NCBI GenBank assembly: GCA_027023145.1
Contig: JALVWV010000032.1
Span: 1 to 18,164, forward strand
Direction of reading: 5' to 3'
DNA from: Campylobacteraceae bacterium
GTDB lineage: Bacteria > Campylobacterota > Campylobacteria > Campylobacterales > Sulfurovaceae
Length of the DNA: 18,164 nt
The position numbers were made by a program, and so were the translations under genes. The notes below the pieces were generated by a model. It searched no databases. It was not told where the DNA came from and worked only from the letters and a program-made list of their open reading frames with translations. Shown here one piece after another: positions 1 through 6,935 of the stretch; the first letter of the stretch is position 1, and every line of letters begins with the position of its first letter.

Positions 1-1709
1 CTCATTAGAATAACATAGTAGTATCCTGTACTTTCATCTTGCTCTCCTCCAGATAGTTCAAAGCCTCCTATTTCGATATTGGATGCCTCTCCACCACCAA
101 GGCTACCTTGTTTCCAAGCAGCTGTTCCGTCATTATTCTTTTGCCCAATCACAGGCTTATTGAGTGTATTCCAACCTCTATGGTCTTTTAATTTTACAAG
201 AACATTTGAATCCCCAATCAGTTTCGTATTGCTGGAGATAAGAATTGGCTCGTCTATGATACAAGTCATGGGACCCTTGAGATAAACGGTTGTCAATGTA
301 CTATCTGAAGCTACCCTGTCAAGAGCGGCATTGATGGCGACCTGATCATCTGTACTGCCATCATTTTTGCAATCCTCTGAGGTGATATAGATAGTATTTT
401 CGCTCACCTCTCCATTACCACGTACCGTCACGACAACCGTATCGGTACTTGTGGCGTTATCATTATCCGTTACCATCAAGGTAATCGTATGTGTCCCCAC
501 GCCAAAATCACTCTTTGAGAAACGCTGGCTGGTACTGAGTGTGACGGATCCCTCTTTCCATAAGTATTTGGTGATACTGCCATCGTTATCAAAACTGGCA
601 TTGGCATTGAGTGTAACGGTAGTGCCCTCTGTAACTGTTTGGTCGGCACCCGCATCGGCAATAGGAGCCTGGTTGACAGCATTGCTTACTTTTACTGTCC
701 GCACCACTTGAACAGCAGCATTGCCTGCGGCATCAGAAACATTGTAAGTGACCGTATAGCTTCCCGCTGCTGCTGTGTTGACGGCTGAAGCATCGATGAC
801 AATGCGAGCAGAGATATCCCCGTCGACATCATCAGAGGCAGTCGCACCCAGTTCGGTGTAGGTCTGACCGACGGTGAGAGTCTGGGGGTTGGCGCCAAGC
901 AGGGTGATGACGGGTTTGGTGGTGTCAGGAATATTGCTTACTTTTACTTTTACTTTTACTGTCCGTGTCACCTGAACAGCAGCATTGCCTGCGGCATCAG
1001 AAACATTGTAAGTGACCGTATAGCTTCCCGCTGCTGCTGTGTTGACGGCTGAAGCATCGATGGTAATGCGAGCAGAGATATCCCCGTCGACATCATCAGA
1101 GGCAGTCGCACCCAGTTCGGTGTAGGGCTGACCGACGGTGAGGATTTGGGGGTTGGCGCCAAGTAGAGTGATGACGGGTTTGGTGGTGTCAGGAACCAGT
1201 GGCTTGTAGCCATCCACAATCGCCAGCAGCTCCTCGAGCGTATCCACATCGTCTGGAGTCAATCCAGCAATGATACGGTTGATTGCCTCATGGTTGGCAG
1301 AGGTGACATCCGTGATGCTGAGATCCCGGTAGGTCTCCAGAGTGGGAGCAGGAGCATGCGTACTGTCCGAGGCATACGCCATGATGAGAGCCAACGCTTT
1401 CTCCCTTTTGGCAATGACCTCTTTTAACTCCTCTTTGGTGTCGACTTTGTCTTTGCCGATTCGTGCGATGAGGAGGTTGACATCTTGGATGTTTGAGGGG
1501 GTGACGCTTTGGATATCCAGGGTGTGATAGGTGTCCACATCCGGCGCTTTGGCTGTGTCGGGGTTTTGTGCGTAGTTTGTGATGACGGAGAGGGATTGTT
1601 GCCTAAGATCCTCCATGGGAAAAGCCCCTTCTTCACAGCCAGTAAGCAGTAGGGTCGCAACGGCGACAAGGAGGAGGAGGATATTTTTGGGGAGGATGAA
1701 GGTTCGCAT
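1..1709 (-). CDS. Surface lipoprotein with Ig-like repeats, PKD domain and beta-helix start (C-terminus outside window)
   Basis: Reading leftward from ATG at 1709, the frame stays open for 569 codons to the window edge. The N-terminus has a hydrophobic stretch followed by a lipobox LTGC with Cys25, so it should be a lipid-anchored envelope protein. Residues about 30-165 are helical with no family I recognise. Residues about 171-251 and 260-340 are two near-identical Ig-like domains of the DUF5011 type (PVITLLGANPQ, ATASDDVDGDIS, YTVTYNVSDAAGN). Residues about 344-430 are a PKD domain (APIADAGADQTV, FDNDGSITKYLW). From about 435 the sequence resembles the start of a pectate-lyase-like right-handed beta-helix (DGSTDDQVAINAALD). 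Such proteins usually bind or process polysaccharide or act in adhesion; the substrate cannot be told. AAGGA at 1716-1720 supports the start; an ATG at 1714 is in another frame and has no such spacing. Confidence 0.85.
   Translation of the reverse strand, partial: MRTFILPKNILLLLVAVATLLLTGCEEGAFPMEDLRQQSLSVITNYAQNPDTAKAPDVDTYHTLDIQSVTPSNIQDVNLLIARIGKDKVDTKEELKEVIAKREKALALIMAYASDSTHAPAPTLETYRDLSITDVTSANHEAINRIIAGLTPDDVDTLEELLAIVDGYKPLVPDTTKPVITLLGANPQILTVGQPYTELGATASDDVDGDISARITIDASAVNTAAAGSYTVTYNVSDAAGNAAVQVTRTVKVKVKVSNIPDTTKPVITLLGANPQTLTVGQTYTELGATASDDVDGDISARIVIDASAVNTAAAGSYTVTYNVSDAAGNAAVQVVRTVKVSNAVNQAPIADAGADQTVTEGTTVTLNANASFDNDGSITKYLWKEGSVTLSTSQRFSKSDFGVGTHTITLMVTDNDNATSTDTVVVTVRGNGEVSENTIYITSEDCKNDGSTDDQVAINAALDRVASDSTLTTVYLKGPMTCIIDEPILISSNTKLIGDSNVLVKLKDHRGWNTLNKPVIGQKNNDGTAAWKQGSLGGGEASNIEIGGFELSGGEQDESTGYYYVILM
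689..1194 (-). repeat. In-gene tandem duplication, two units offset by 264 bp
   Basis: Two nearly identical stretches, about 689-930 and 953-1194, are offset by exactly 264 bases (88 codons). They encode the two Ig-like domains of the lipoprotein. Differences are few single-base changes. The junction at about 938-960 contains a short hexamer expansion (ACTTTT units on the + strand) that reads as Val-Lys repeats between the domains. The near identity at DNA level indicates a recent duplication or ongoing gene conversion. Confidence 0.9.
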
Positions 1710-1784
1710 AGCATGTCCTTGACTGAGAGGAGAGTATAGAGCAATAATGATGCTCAATCAGCAGGTTTGAATCTTGTATTCAGA

Positions 1785-1790
1785 ATTATA
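1785..1790 (-). promoter_or_regulatory. -10 box upstream of the lipoprotein gene
   Basis: TATAAT on the minus strand preceded by TGC, about 75 bases before the ATG. A second candidate, TATACT at 1733-1738, lies closer to the start. Neither has a matching -35 box at normal spacing, as is usual for the vegetative sigma factor of Campylobacterota. Confidence 0.5.
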
Positions 1791-1898
1791 GCACAAAATT
1801 GTCAACTAAAAGTCAAAATTTGAAAAATTGAAAAATGGGCACCCCTACAAACCCAATCAAAACCAACAATATAGCAGTAGGTTTTTAATAGCTCCCTC

Positions 1899-2510
1899 TT
1901 AGAAATCGTACGTTATACCAGCACTAATGATATTGGAGCGGACTTTGCTGGAGCCTGCATCTCTCAAGGTGTTCTGATAGTCAACAAACGCACCCCATCC
2001 CTGCTCGGTATCCCCCTGACCATCATGTGAAGCGAAATCGTACTCGACCCCTCCACCAAAATTCCAACCATTTCCTTCATAGAGGGGTTTGGACTTGTAC
2101 TTGCAATCAACCTTCGTATGACCGTATCCAATCAAGGCATAAACATTGACCGCATCGCTGATATGGATCTGCGGTTTGGCGTAGAGACCGTAATGGGTCG
2201 TCGTCGCAAAGTTCTTACTCAGCTGTGAGCGGAGAAACCGGGCTTCGATTCCAAAATAAGGGTTAAAATCGTATCCAACACGAAGGATGCCCCCAAAATT
2301 GGTCGTGTCATACTTGCGTTCTCCAGTAGCGGCTTTGCCGGCGCAGGCACACTCAGAACTCACCATCCCTATGACACCCCCTATGCCGATATAAAAGGGT
2401 GTCACGACCGGTATGACCGGCGATTGAGCGGGTTCTGCATTTTTCCCCGCTTGAACCGAAAGCGTCATTACCAAACTCGAAGCCAACACTGCTAACGTCT
2501 TTTTCCACAT
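1899..2510 (-). CDS. Outer-membrane beta-barrel protein (porin-like, OmpA-barrel type)
   Basis: The protein has 203 residues. It starts with a clear Sec signal peptide (MWKKTLAVLASSLVMTLSVQAG, cleavage expected after the AQ/VQAG region). The mature part alternates polar and hydrophobic residues in strands separated by short turns and longer loops (LRVGYDFNPYFGIEARFL, VNVYALIGYGH, GGGVEYDF) and ends in Tyr-Asp-Phe. A C-terminal Phe is the usual BAM recognition signal of outer-membrane barrels. A Cys pair near residues 54-56 lies in the first extracellular loop region. The size fits an eight-stranded barrel. GGGAG at the correct distance supports the ATG at 2510. It is transcribed divergently from the secreted protein at 2701. 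The exact role (pore, adhesin or structural) cannot be read from the sequence. Confidence 0.8.
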   Translation of the reverse strand: MWKKTLAVLASSLVMTLSVQAGKNAEPAQSPVIPVVTPFYIGIGGVIGMVSSECACAGKAATGERKYDTTNFGGILRVGYDFNPYFGIEARFLRSQLSKNFATTTHYGLYAKPQIHISDAVNVYALIGYGHTKVDCKYKSKPLYEGNGWNFGGGVEYDFASHDGQGDTEQGWGAFVDYQNTLRDAGSSKVRSNIISAGITYDF

Positions 2511-2661
2511 GATTTCTCCCTTATGACTGTAGAAAATTTACACAATGCTATCGTAAATAATATTAAAGAAAGATTTATTCCAAAAATAATGAGCATAACA
2601 TTTATATGCAATAAGCATACAAAGGTATTGGATATAGGGTTTCATTTAAGCTCGATAGTAC

Positions 2662-2667
2662 TATAAT
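2662..2667 (+). promoter_or_regulatory. -10 box for the secreted helical protein
   Basis: A perfect TATAAT lies 33 bases before the ATG at 2701. The predicted start near 2674 gives a leader of about 27 bases with a GTGAG ribosome-binding site. Confidence 0.5.
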
Positions 2668-2700
2668 CAACATTGATACTATTTATAAGTGAGAAACATC

Positions 2701-3489
2701 ATGCAAACAAAAGCAATACGGATAATCGGCATTCTCCTTTTGGCAGCCACCACAGCTTGGAGCCTAGATGTTTCTCCTCTTCCGAAAAACATGACCCTCT
2801 CTCAAGCACTCTACATCAACTGCCTCCAGCGCACCCAAACCCAGCAAATGCTCAAAGATTATCTCATGGTTGCACTGGAGAGCACGTACAAAAATCCCAA
2901 AAAATCACTCAAAGAGGGAATCCCCCTCTATGACAAACGGATCCACCAACTCAACGACTATTTCCTCCCGCTGCTCTCCGATCACCCCAAAGAGAAAAAG
3001 ATGGTCGCTGAAGCTCTAACGATCTGGAACGAGAGCAAAAAGCTTCTCCAAGCCCCTCCGACCAAAGCTAATGCCCTGATACTTGAAAAAAACTTCCTCA
3101 AGATGGTGCACAACCTCGGCAAAGCCAAAGTCCTCGCCAAAAAAAGCTTCAAAGCTGTCGGGATGACGGGCGGTCTCTGCCGCGACCCACTCTATATGAG
3201 CAATACATACCTGATGAAGCTATGGGGAGTCGATCTACCCGATTATCATGCTGTCATGACAAAGCGCATTGCCCACTTCCAAGGCAACATCACCAAGCTC
3301 AAAGCTTACAAGGGCAACACCGACCAGACCAAAGCGTACATTGACAAATCAGAAAAAGCGTTCTTGGTCTTTATCTTCATGTATGAAGACTCCAACACTG
3401 CCGTCCCCACACTCATCTCCAAAAATGCCGACAAAATATTTGTTTACATCCGTACCCTCAAAAAACTCTATGGAAGTATGCTGCATTGA
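2701..3489 (+). CDS. Secreted helical protein, possible diverged tandem PilJ/NIT-type sensor domains
   Basis: The protein has 262 residues from ATG 2701. A GTG four codons upstream (2689) would also be in frame, but it overlaps the likely ribosome-binding site. A signal peptide is seen (hydrophobic residues 8-20, AWS before LDV). The rest is all helical. Two halves, about 33-150 and 153-262, each resemble the type IV pili methyl-accepting transducer N-terminal (PilJ/NarX-like) fold: a polar helix (INCLQRTQTQQMLKDYLMVAL; MSNTYLMKLWGVDLPDY), then an amphipathic helix ending in a leucine pattern (RIAHFQGNITKLKA). The highly conserved Arg-Gln pairs of that family are mostly lost. There is no transmembrane or signalling part, so it would be a free periplasmic protein with two cysteines (Cys41, Cys160). 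The family assignment is tentative. Confidence 0.65.
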   Translation: MQTKAIRIIGILLLAATTAWSLDVSPLPKNMTLSQALYINCLQRTQTQQMLKDYLMVALESTYKNPKKSLKEGIPLYDKRIHQLNDYFLPLLSDHPKEKKMVAEALTIWNESKKLLQAPPTKANALILEKNFLKMVHNLGKAKVLAKKSFKAVGMTGGLCRDPLYMSNTYLMKLWGVDLPDYHAVMTKRIAHFQGNITKLKAYKGNTDQTKAYIDKSEKAFLVFIFMYEDSNTAVPTLISKNADKIFVYIRTLKKLYGSMLH

Positions 3490-3510
3490 TTGTCGCTGAG
3501 GGAAGCATTT

Positions 3511-4551
3511 CTAAGCTGTTCCCCGCAAACGCTTCTCTTCGGCAATCAATTCGACAACACCATCTACCATATCCTGTACCGCTTCGACTTCAGTCACCCC
3601 GAGACGGCGAAGATTGCTGATGTCATAGACGCCCCCTTCGCTCTCAGAGTGCTCCCCGTGAACCCCACGGATCTGGAGATGGTGTTTCGCACAAATCGCT
3701 TCAAATCGTTCCCGATCTTCAGTCAGTTTGGGCAGTGCGATGTGGACGCTGGCGCGCATGGCGGTTCCGAGGTTGGTCGGGCAGCTGGTGAGATACCCCA
3801 GGTGGGCACTGCGGGCAAACGGCACCTGAGACCCGATCCCCGCAATCGCCCGTACCAACCGGCGAAAAACCTCTGCAATGTCCCCACCCGGCTGCATCGA
3901 AATGATCCGCATTTGATCCTCTTCGTTGACCCAGACGAGGAAGGTTTTGTCGTGGTTGTGGTAGATGCCGCGCCCGGAAGGCCAGTCACGGTTGAGCCCG
4001 GCCGACTCGAGGAATCGATCGCCTTCTTTGAACAAAAAGTGATCCTCAATCAGGGCTCGCTGCGTCTCGGGAGACATCCCTGTGAGGGGATAGTACGTCC
4101 CGGCCAGATCACCCGTGAGCGTCTCCAGTCCGGCGACAACGCGTCTCTCCACCTCATCCCGCTGTTCCCGGGTAATCGCCGGGCCCAGTGGCAGATCGGC
4201 TACGTTGCGCCCGACACGGATGCGGGTCGAGAGGATGAACTCCCCCTCCGGATCGGGATTGGGGGCCTTCAGCTTGGCCGGATCGAGATCGCTTCGGTGC
4301 GCGTCGGTCGGATGAAACCCATGATACGCCTCGATGATCGGGTCAAACAACGCTGCGTAGAGGATATAGGACTCCTCATCCCCCGCATACACTCCGATAC
4401 TGCTGTCCGGATTGTCAACCCCGGAACGGATCGCCTGCTCCAAAGTAAAGCCATTGGAGGTCTGCACATCTTTGAGCGCTTCAAACATCTCCGGAGTCAA
4501 AAAACGACACAACATAGACTGACAATCGGTAGAAAAGGTGGGATAGGTCAT
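3511..4551 (-). CDS. Arginine kinase-type phosphagen kinase (ATP:guanido phosphotransferase)
   Basis: The enzyme should transfer the gamma-phosphate of ATP reversibly to arginine, storing energy as phosphoarginine in the cytoplasm. It has 346 residues from ATG 4551, close to the size of animal arginine kinases. The alpha-helical N-terminal domain is present (about 1-90), with the guanidino-specificity loop SSIGVYA near 50-56 and DPIIEAYHGF. The catalytic domain has STRIRVGR (108-115), NRDWPSGRGIYHN (187-199), NEEDQMRIISMQ (209-220), SCPTNLGT (256-263) with the reactive Cys257, and RGVHGEHSESEGG (295-307). By comparison with Limulus arginine kinase, Glu211 and Glu300 correspond to the substrate-gripping Glu225 and Glu314. 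RGTRG of the usual loop reads RGVHG here. AAGGA 6 bases upstream of the ATG decides the start over the adjacent TTG. The N-terminal domain rules out the protein-arginine kinase McsB. The arginine preference is inferred from the short loop. Confidence 0.92.
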   Translation of the reverse strand: MTYPTFSTDCQSMLCRFLTPEMFEALKDVQTSNGFTLEQAIRSGVDNPDSSIGVYAGDEESYILYAALFDPIIEAYHGFHPTDAHRSDLDPAKLKAPNPDPEGEFILSTRIRVGRNVADLPLGPAITREQRDEVERRVVAGLETLTGDLAGTYYPLTGMSPETQRALIEDHFLFKEGDRFLESAGLNRDWPSGRGIYHNHDKTFLVWVNEEDQMRIISMQPGGDIAEVFRRLVRAIAGIGSQVPFARSAHLGYLTSCPTNLGTAMRASVHIALPKLTEDRERFEAICAKHHLQIRGVHGEHSESEGGVYDISNLRRLGVTEVEAVQDMVDGVVELIAEEKRLRGTA

Positions 4552-4580
4552 CAAAAATCCTTCAAAAAAGAGTAGCCATC

Positions 4581-4586
4581 AGTATA
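4581..4586 (-). promoter_or_regulatory. -10 box of the phosphagen kinase gene
   Basis: TATACT on the minus strand, preceded by TGC, 29 bases before the ATG at 4551. The gene therefore seems to have its own promoter, separated from dbpA by the repeat region. Confidence 0.5.
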
Positions 4587-4613
4587 GCACAACTTCACTC
4601 ATCACTCATCACA

Positions 4614-4666
4614 ATGCGGCTGAAGCCGCATCCCCTTATAAAAGCGTTGCGCCGCAACGCATACCA
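4614..4666. repeat. Pair of hairpin repeats followed by AACGCATACCA
   Basis: First hairpin: ATGCGGCT (4614-4621), loop GA, AGCCGCAT (4624-4631), a perfect 8-bp stem. On the minus strand its core reads GCTTCAGC, like the CTTCAG elements found elsewhere in the window. Second hairpin: GCGTTGC (4644-4650), loop GCC, GCAACGC (4654-4660), leading into AACGCATACCA (4656-4666). The same eleven bases end another hairpin at 17955-17965. No T-run follows, so these are not standard terminators. Confidence 0.8.
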
Positions 4667-4668
4667 AA

Positions 4669-4759
4669 ACTCCTCACTCCTCACTCCTCACTCCTCACTC
4701 CTCACTCCTAATTCCTAATTCCTAATTCCTCATTCCTAATTCCTCATTCCTCATTCCTA
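4669..4759. repeat. Heptamer tandem repeat, 13 units of A(C/T)TCCT(C/A)
   Basis: Thirteen uninterrupted 7-base units start at 4669. Units 1-5 read ACTCCTC, unit 6 ACTCCTA, and the rest are ATTCCTA or ATTCCTC. The last unit covers the stop codon of dbpA (4757-4759). On the minus strand the array is rich in GAGGA and AGGAAT, resembling ribosome-binding sites. It resembles the short tandemly repeated heptamers known in cyanobacteria in form; relationship is not implied. Confidence 0.95.
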
Positions 4760-6118
4760 ATTCCCAAGAACCCACCCTTTATACCGTTTCTTCTTGATCC
4801 GCGTACGCTCCAGACCAGAAAGTGCCTTGCTGATCACGTCAACATCAAGCGCCACATAGCTGATCGTCTCAGCAATGGTGATGTCTCCGATCTGCCCAGC
4901 ATCGATCCCGATCCCTTTGCTCAGCGTCCCCACGAGATCGCCGGGGCGGAGTTTGTGGCGTTTGCCGCCATTTATGCAGAGTGTCTCCCGTGTACTGACC
5001 ATGCGGTAGCGGCTCACCCTTTGGCCGGTGTCGCTCGAACTTTCGATGGCATCAGGGGCGACGGCTTGGGCTTTGGCTTTTTCGTACGGTGCCCGTAACG
5101 ATATAGCCTTTCCCGCTTCCCCTGCCCGACCGGTGCGGCCGATCCGGTGGGTGTAGATCGCCGGATCAGAGGGGAGATCGTAGTTGACCACCAAGTCGAT
5201 CCCGGAGATGTCAAGCCCTCGTGAAGCGACATCGGTGGCGACCATGATCCTCCGAGAACCGTTGCCAAAAGCGATCACCGCCTCCTGCCGCTGCCGTTGG
5301 TCGAGATCCCCATGAAGCTCCGTCACACTGTGGCCGGCTTGATCGAGTTTCTGTGCCAGCGCGATCGTATCCGCTTTGGTGGTGCAAAAAATCAACAGGG
5401 ACTCCGGGCGGTGATGGTCAATGATACGTCGGAGGGTCTCATCCTTATCCGACGTTACGATGATCGATTCCCGAATCTGCACCGGTGAGTCGGTTTCGAC
5501 TGCAATCGTGAGCGGGTCACGTAGCAACGTAGTACGCAGCTTTTCTACCCCTTCCGGGAACGTCGCAGAGAACAAAAGCGTCTGCCGTCCAGCCGGTATC
5601 TGGCGAGCGATACGGCCGATATCCTCCGCAAACCCCATCTCCAGCATCCGATCCGCTTCATCCAGCACCAGCCGCTTAACCGAGGAGAGATCGAGCGTCC
5701 CCTTGCCGAGATGATCCATCAGCCGCCCCGGTGTCCCGATGACGATCTGCACCCCGCGAGCAATCGTCTCCGCCTGCCCCCGCAGCGGCACGCCACCAGA
5801 GAGGGTCACGATCTTGAGATTGGGACGATAGGCCGCTACGGATCGCAACTGCGTTGCAATTTGCTCCGCCAACTCCCACGTAGGCGTGATAATCAGCGTT
5901 TCCGGCTCACGCACCTCCATTCGCGCTGCCACGGTGCACCCGATCCCAAACGCCAACGTCTTCCCCGACCCCGTCTGCGACTGCGCCACCACATCCCGCC
6001 CTGCAAGAATCGGTTCGATCGCTTGGGCTTGGATAGGTGTCATCGTAGTAAATCCGAGTGTGGTGAGACGGGTGATGAGTTCAGGCGGAAGGGTTTGTAT
6101 GTCGGAGAATGGGGGCAT
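4757..6118 (-). CDS. dbpA: DEAD-box RNA helicase DbpA (23S rRNA-specific)
   Basis: DbpA is an ATP-dependent RNA helicase of 50S ribosome assembly that recognises hairpin 92 of 23S rRNA. The 453 residues from ATG 6118 match the family length. All helicase motifs are seen: Q motif (TPIQAQAI, 27-34), Walker A AQSQTGSGKT (45-54), DEAD (153-156), SAT (184-186), FCTT (244-247), ATDVASRGLD (294-303), HRIGRTGRAG (324-333). Residues about 380-453 form the C-terminal DbpA RNA-binding domain (KLRPGDLVGTLS, IGDITI, SYVALD). Motif Ia reads PTWELAEQ instead of the usual PTRELAxQ, a single-base CGG to TGG change. The start is set by domain fit; the ribosome-binding site is weak (AAAGAAA). The gene is single, with its own -10 box and the heptamer array directly behind it. 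Confidence 0.95.
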   Translation of the reverse strand: MPPFSDIQTLPPELITRLTTLGFTTMTPIQAQAIEPILAGRDVVAQSQTGSGKTLAFGIGCTVAARMEVREPETLIITPTWELAEQIATQLRSVAAYRPNLKIVTLSGGVPLRGQAETIARGVQIVIGTPGRLMDHLGKGTLDLSSVKRLVLDEADRMLEMGFAEDIGRIARQIPAGRQTLLFSATFPEGVEKLRTTLLRDPLTIAVETDSPVQIRESIIVTSDKDETLRRIIDHHRPESLLIFCTTKADTIALAQKLDQAGHSVTELHGDLDQRQRQEAVIAFGNGSRRIMVATDVASRGLDISGIDLVVNYDLPSDPAIYTHRIGRTGRAGEAGKAISLRAPYEKAKAQAVAPDAIESSSDTGQRVSRYRMVSTRETLCINGGKRHKLRPGDLVGTLSKGIGIDAGQIGDITIAETISYVALDVDVISKALSGLERTRIKKKRYKGWVLGN

Positions 6119-6139
6119 GGGGGTTTCTTTTTTTGAGGA

Positions 6140-6145
6140 ATTATA
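6140..6145 (-). promoter_or_regulatory. -10 box of dbpA
   Basis: A perfect TATAAT on the minus strand preceded by TGCGC, 22 bases before the ATG at 6118, giving a leader of about 15 bases. Confidence 0.55.
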
Positions 6146-6162
6146 GCGCAATTTTAATCGGC

Positions 6163-6184
6163 GGGGCTAGGGTTTCAACCCCAC
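6163..6184. repeat. CTTCAG-type hairpin element, variant stem
   Basis: GGGGCTAGGGTTTCAACCCC followed by ACAAA. It lines up with the elements at 13436 and 14285 (GGGGCT, GGxxTTCAxxCCC, CACTAAA) but the inner stem is GGGTT/AACCC instead of GGGACT/AGTCCC. Both sides have changed together, so pairing is kept. It lies between dbpA and the Uma2 gene. Confidence 0.65.
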
Positions 6185-6217
6185 AAAGTGAATGTCGCGT
6201 AGAGTGCCACCAACTTC

Positions 6218-6769
6218 TCAATCCCGATACCGTTTAAACACCTCCAAAAAATCGACCTTAACCTTACAGGCTGTCTCTTCAAACGTATAGGTCTCTTGAG
6301 CAAATACTCCCTCTTTGTCGTATGCTTTTCCATCGAGTCGGTAGATTTTGGCAATCAAATCTTTGGGGTACACTAGTACATAATACGTGACTTTTTCGGC
6401 TTCATAAAGGGAGAATTTGATCTTCTCATCCCGGGAGGCGGTCGAGGGGCTGATCACTTCGACGATGATTTCGGGGGCTTTGGTAAGATAGGCTTCGTGG
6501 GTCTCTCCACAGGTGAGCACGACATCGGGACGGAGCACCGTATCGTCACTGAGTTTGTAATCGACTTCGCCGAGGACTTCACACTCGGGGCAGCTATCGA
6601 TCCCAAGTCTGAGACGATGCGCTATCTCATATGCCAAATTCTGATGAGTACGCATCGGTGCGGGAGCTATTGCATATGCAATCCCATCAATCAGTTCCCA
6701 ATCCCCTTCCCACTGAGCATAATCCTCATACGTATACGACGGCAAATCCTCGATCCGCAAAGCACCCAT
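6218..6769 (-). CDS. Uma2-family (DUF820) restriction-endonuclease-like protein
   Basis: The protein has 183 residues from ATG 6769, where AAGGAG lies at normal distance; a longer frame runs upstream but has no such site. The PD-(D/E)XK-like fold signature of the Uma2/DUF820 family is seen: YTYEDYAQWEGDWELIDGIAYA at the N-terminus, RPDVVLT with Asp82, PEIIVEVISPST with Glu104, then KIKFSLYEAEKVTYYVLV with Lys116 and Lys118. These residues could form a metal-dependent nuclease site. The family is abundant in cyanobacteria and scattered elsewhere, often in many copies, and its biological role is unsettled. No methyltransferase or other restriction partner is adjacent. A TATAAT box at 6794-6799 indicates a separate promoter, divergent from metG. 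Confidence 0.88.
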   Translation of the reverse strand: MGALRIEDLPSYTYEDYAQWEGDWELIDGIAYAIAPAPMRTHQNLAYEIAHRLRLGIDSCPECEVLGEVDYKLSDDTVLRPDVVLTCGETHEAYLTKAPEIIVEVISPSTASRDEKIKFSLYEAEKVTYYVLVYPKDLIAKIYRLDGKAYDKEGVFAQETYTFEETACKVKVDFLEVFKRYRD

Positions 6770-6793
6770 CACTGCTCCTTGTAATTTTTGGTT

Positions 6794-6799
6794 ATTATA
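6794..6799 (-). promoter_or_regulatory. -10 box of the Uma2-family gene
   Basis: A perfect TATAAT on the minus strand preceded by TGC, 25 bases before the ATG at 6769, followed by the AAGGAG ribosome-binding site. Confidence 0.55.
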
Positions 6800-6875
6800 G
6801 CATAAATTCAACCATAAAAATCTACCTCGCTGCCCGCTACTCTCTACCCGCTCACAACTCACAGCAACCTTTCGC

Positions 6876-6881
6876 TAAAAT
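6876..6881 (+). promoter_or_regulatory. -10 box of metG
   Basis: TAAAAT preceded by CGC, 55 bases before the metG ATG. It matches the -10 consensus at five of six positions. AAGGA lies just before the ATG. Confidence 0.4.
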
Positions 6882-6935
6882 ACCTCCCATTCAAAGGGTC
6901 ATTTCCCACCAAACTCATTTGTTCAAGGACACTCC

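Noticed and set aside
1424..1744. Minus-strand frame starting at ATG 1714 or upstream
   Set aside because: It is out of frame with the lipoprotein signal peptide and domains; the Shine-Dalgarno spacing fits the ATG at 1709.
1800..1805. TTGACA as a -35 box for the lipoprotein promoter
   Set aside because: It is only nine bases from the TATAAT at 1785-1790, too close for a sigma-70 type promoter.
3511..4551. McsB-type protein arginine kinase
   Set aside because: The helical N-terminal domain and the guanidino-specificity loop are present and there is no clpC/mcsA neighbour, so a small-molecule phosphagen kinase fits better.
3490..4575. Long plus-strand open frame of 361 codons opposite the phosphagen kinase
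   Set aside because: It is the antisense frame of a clear gene, its product matches no family and it lacks a ribosome-binding site.
4669..4759. CRISPR-like repeat array
   Set aside because: The units are contiguous 7-mers without spacers, and no cas gene is near.
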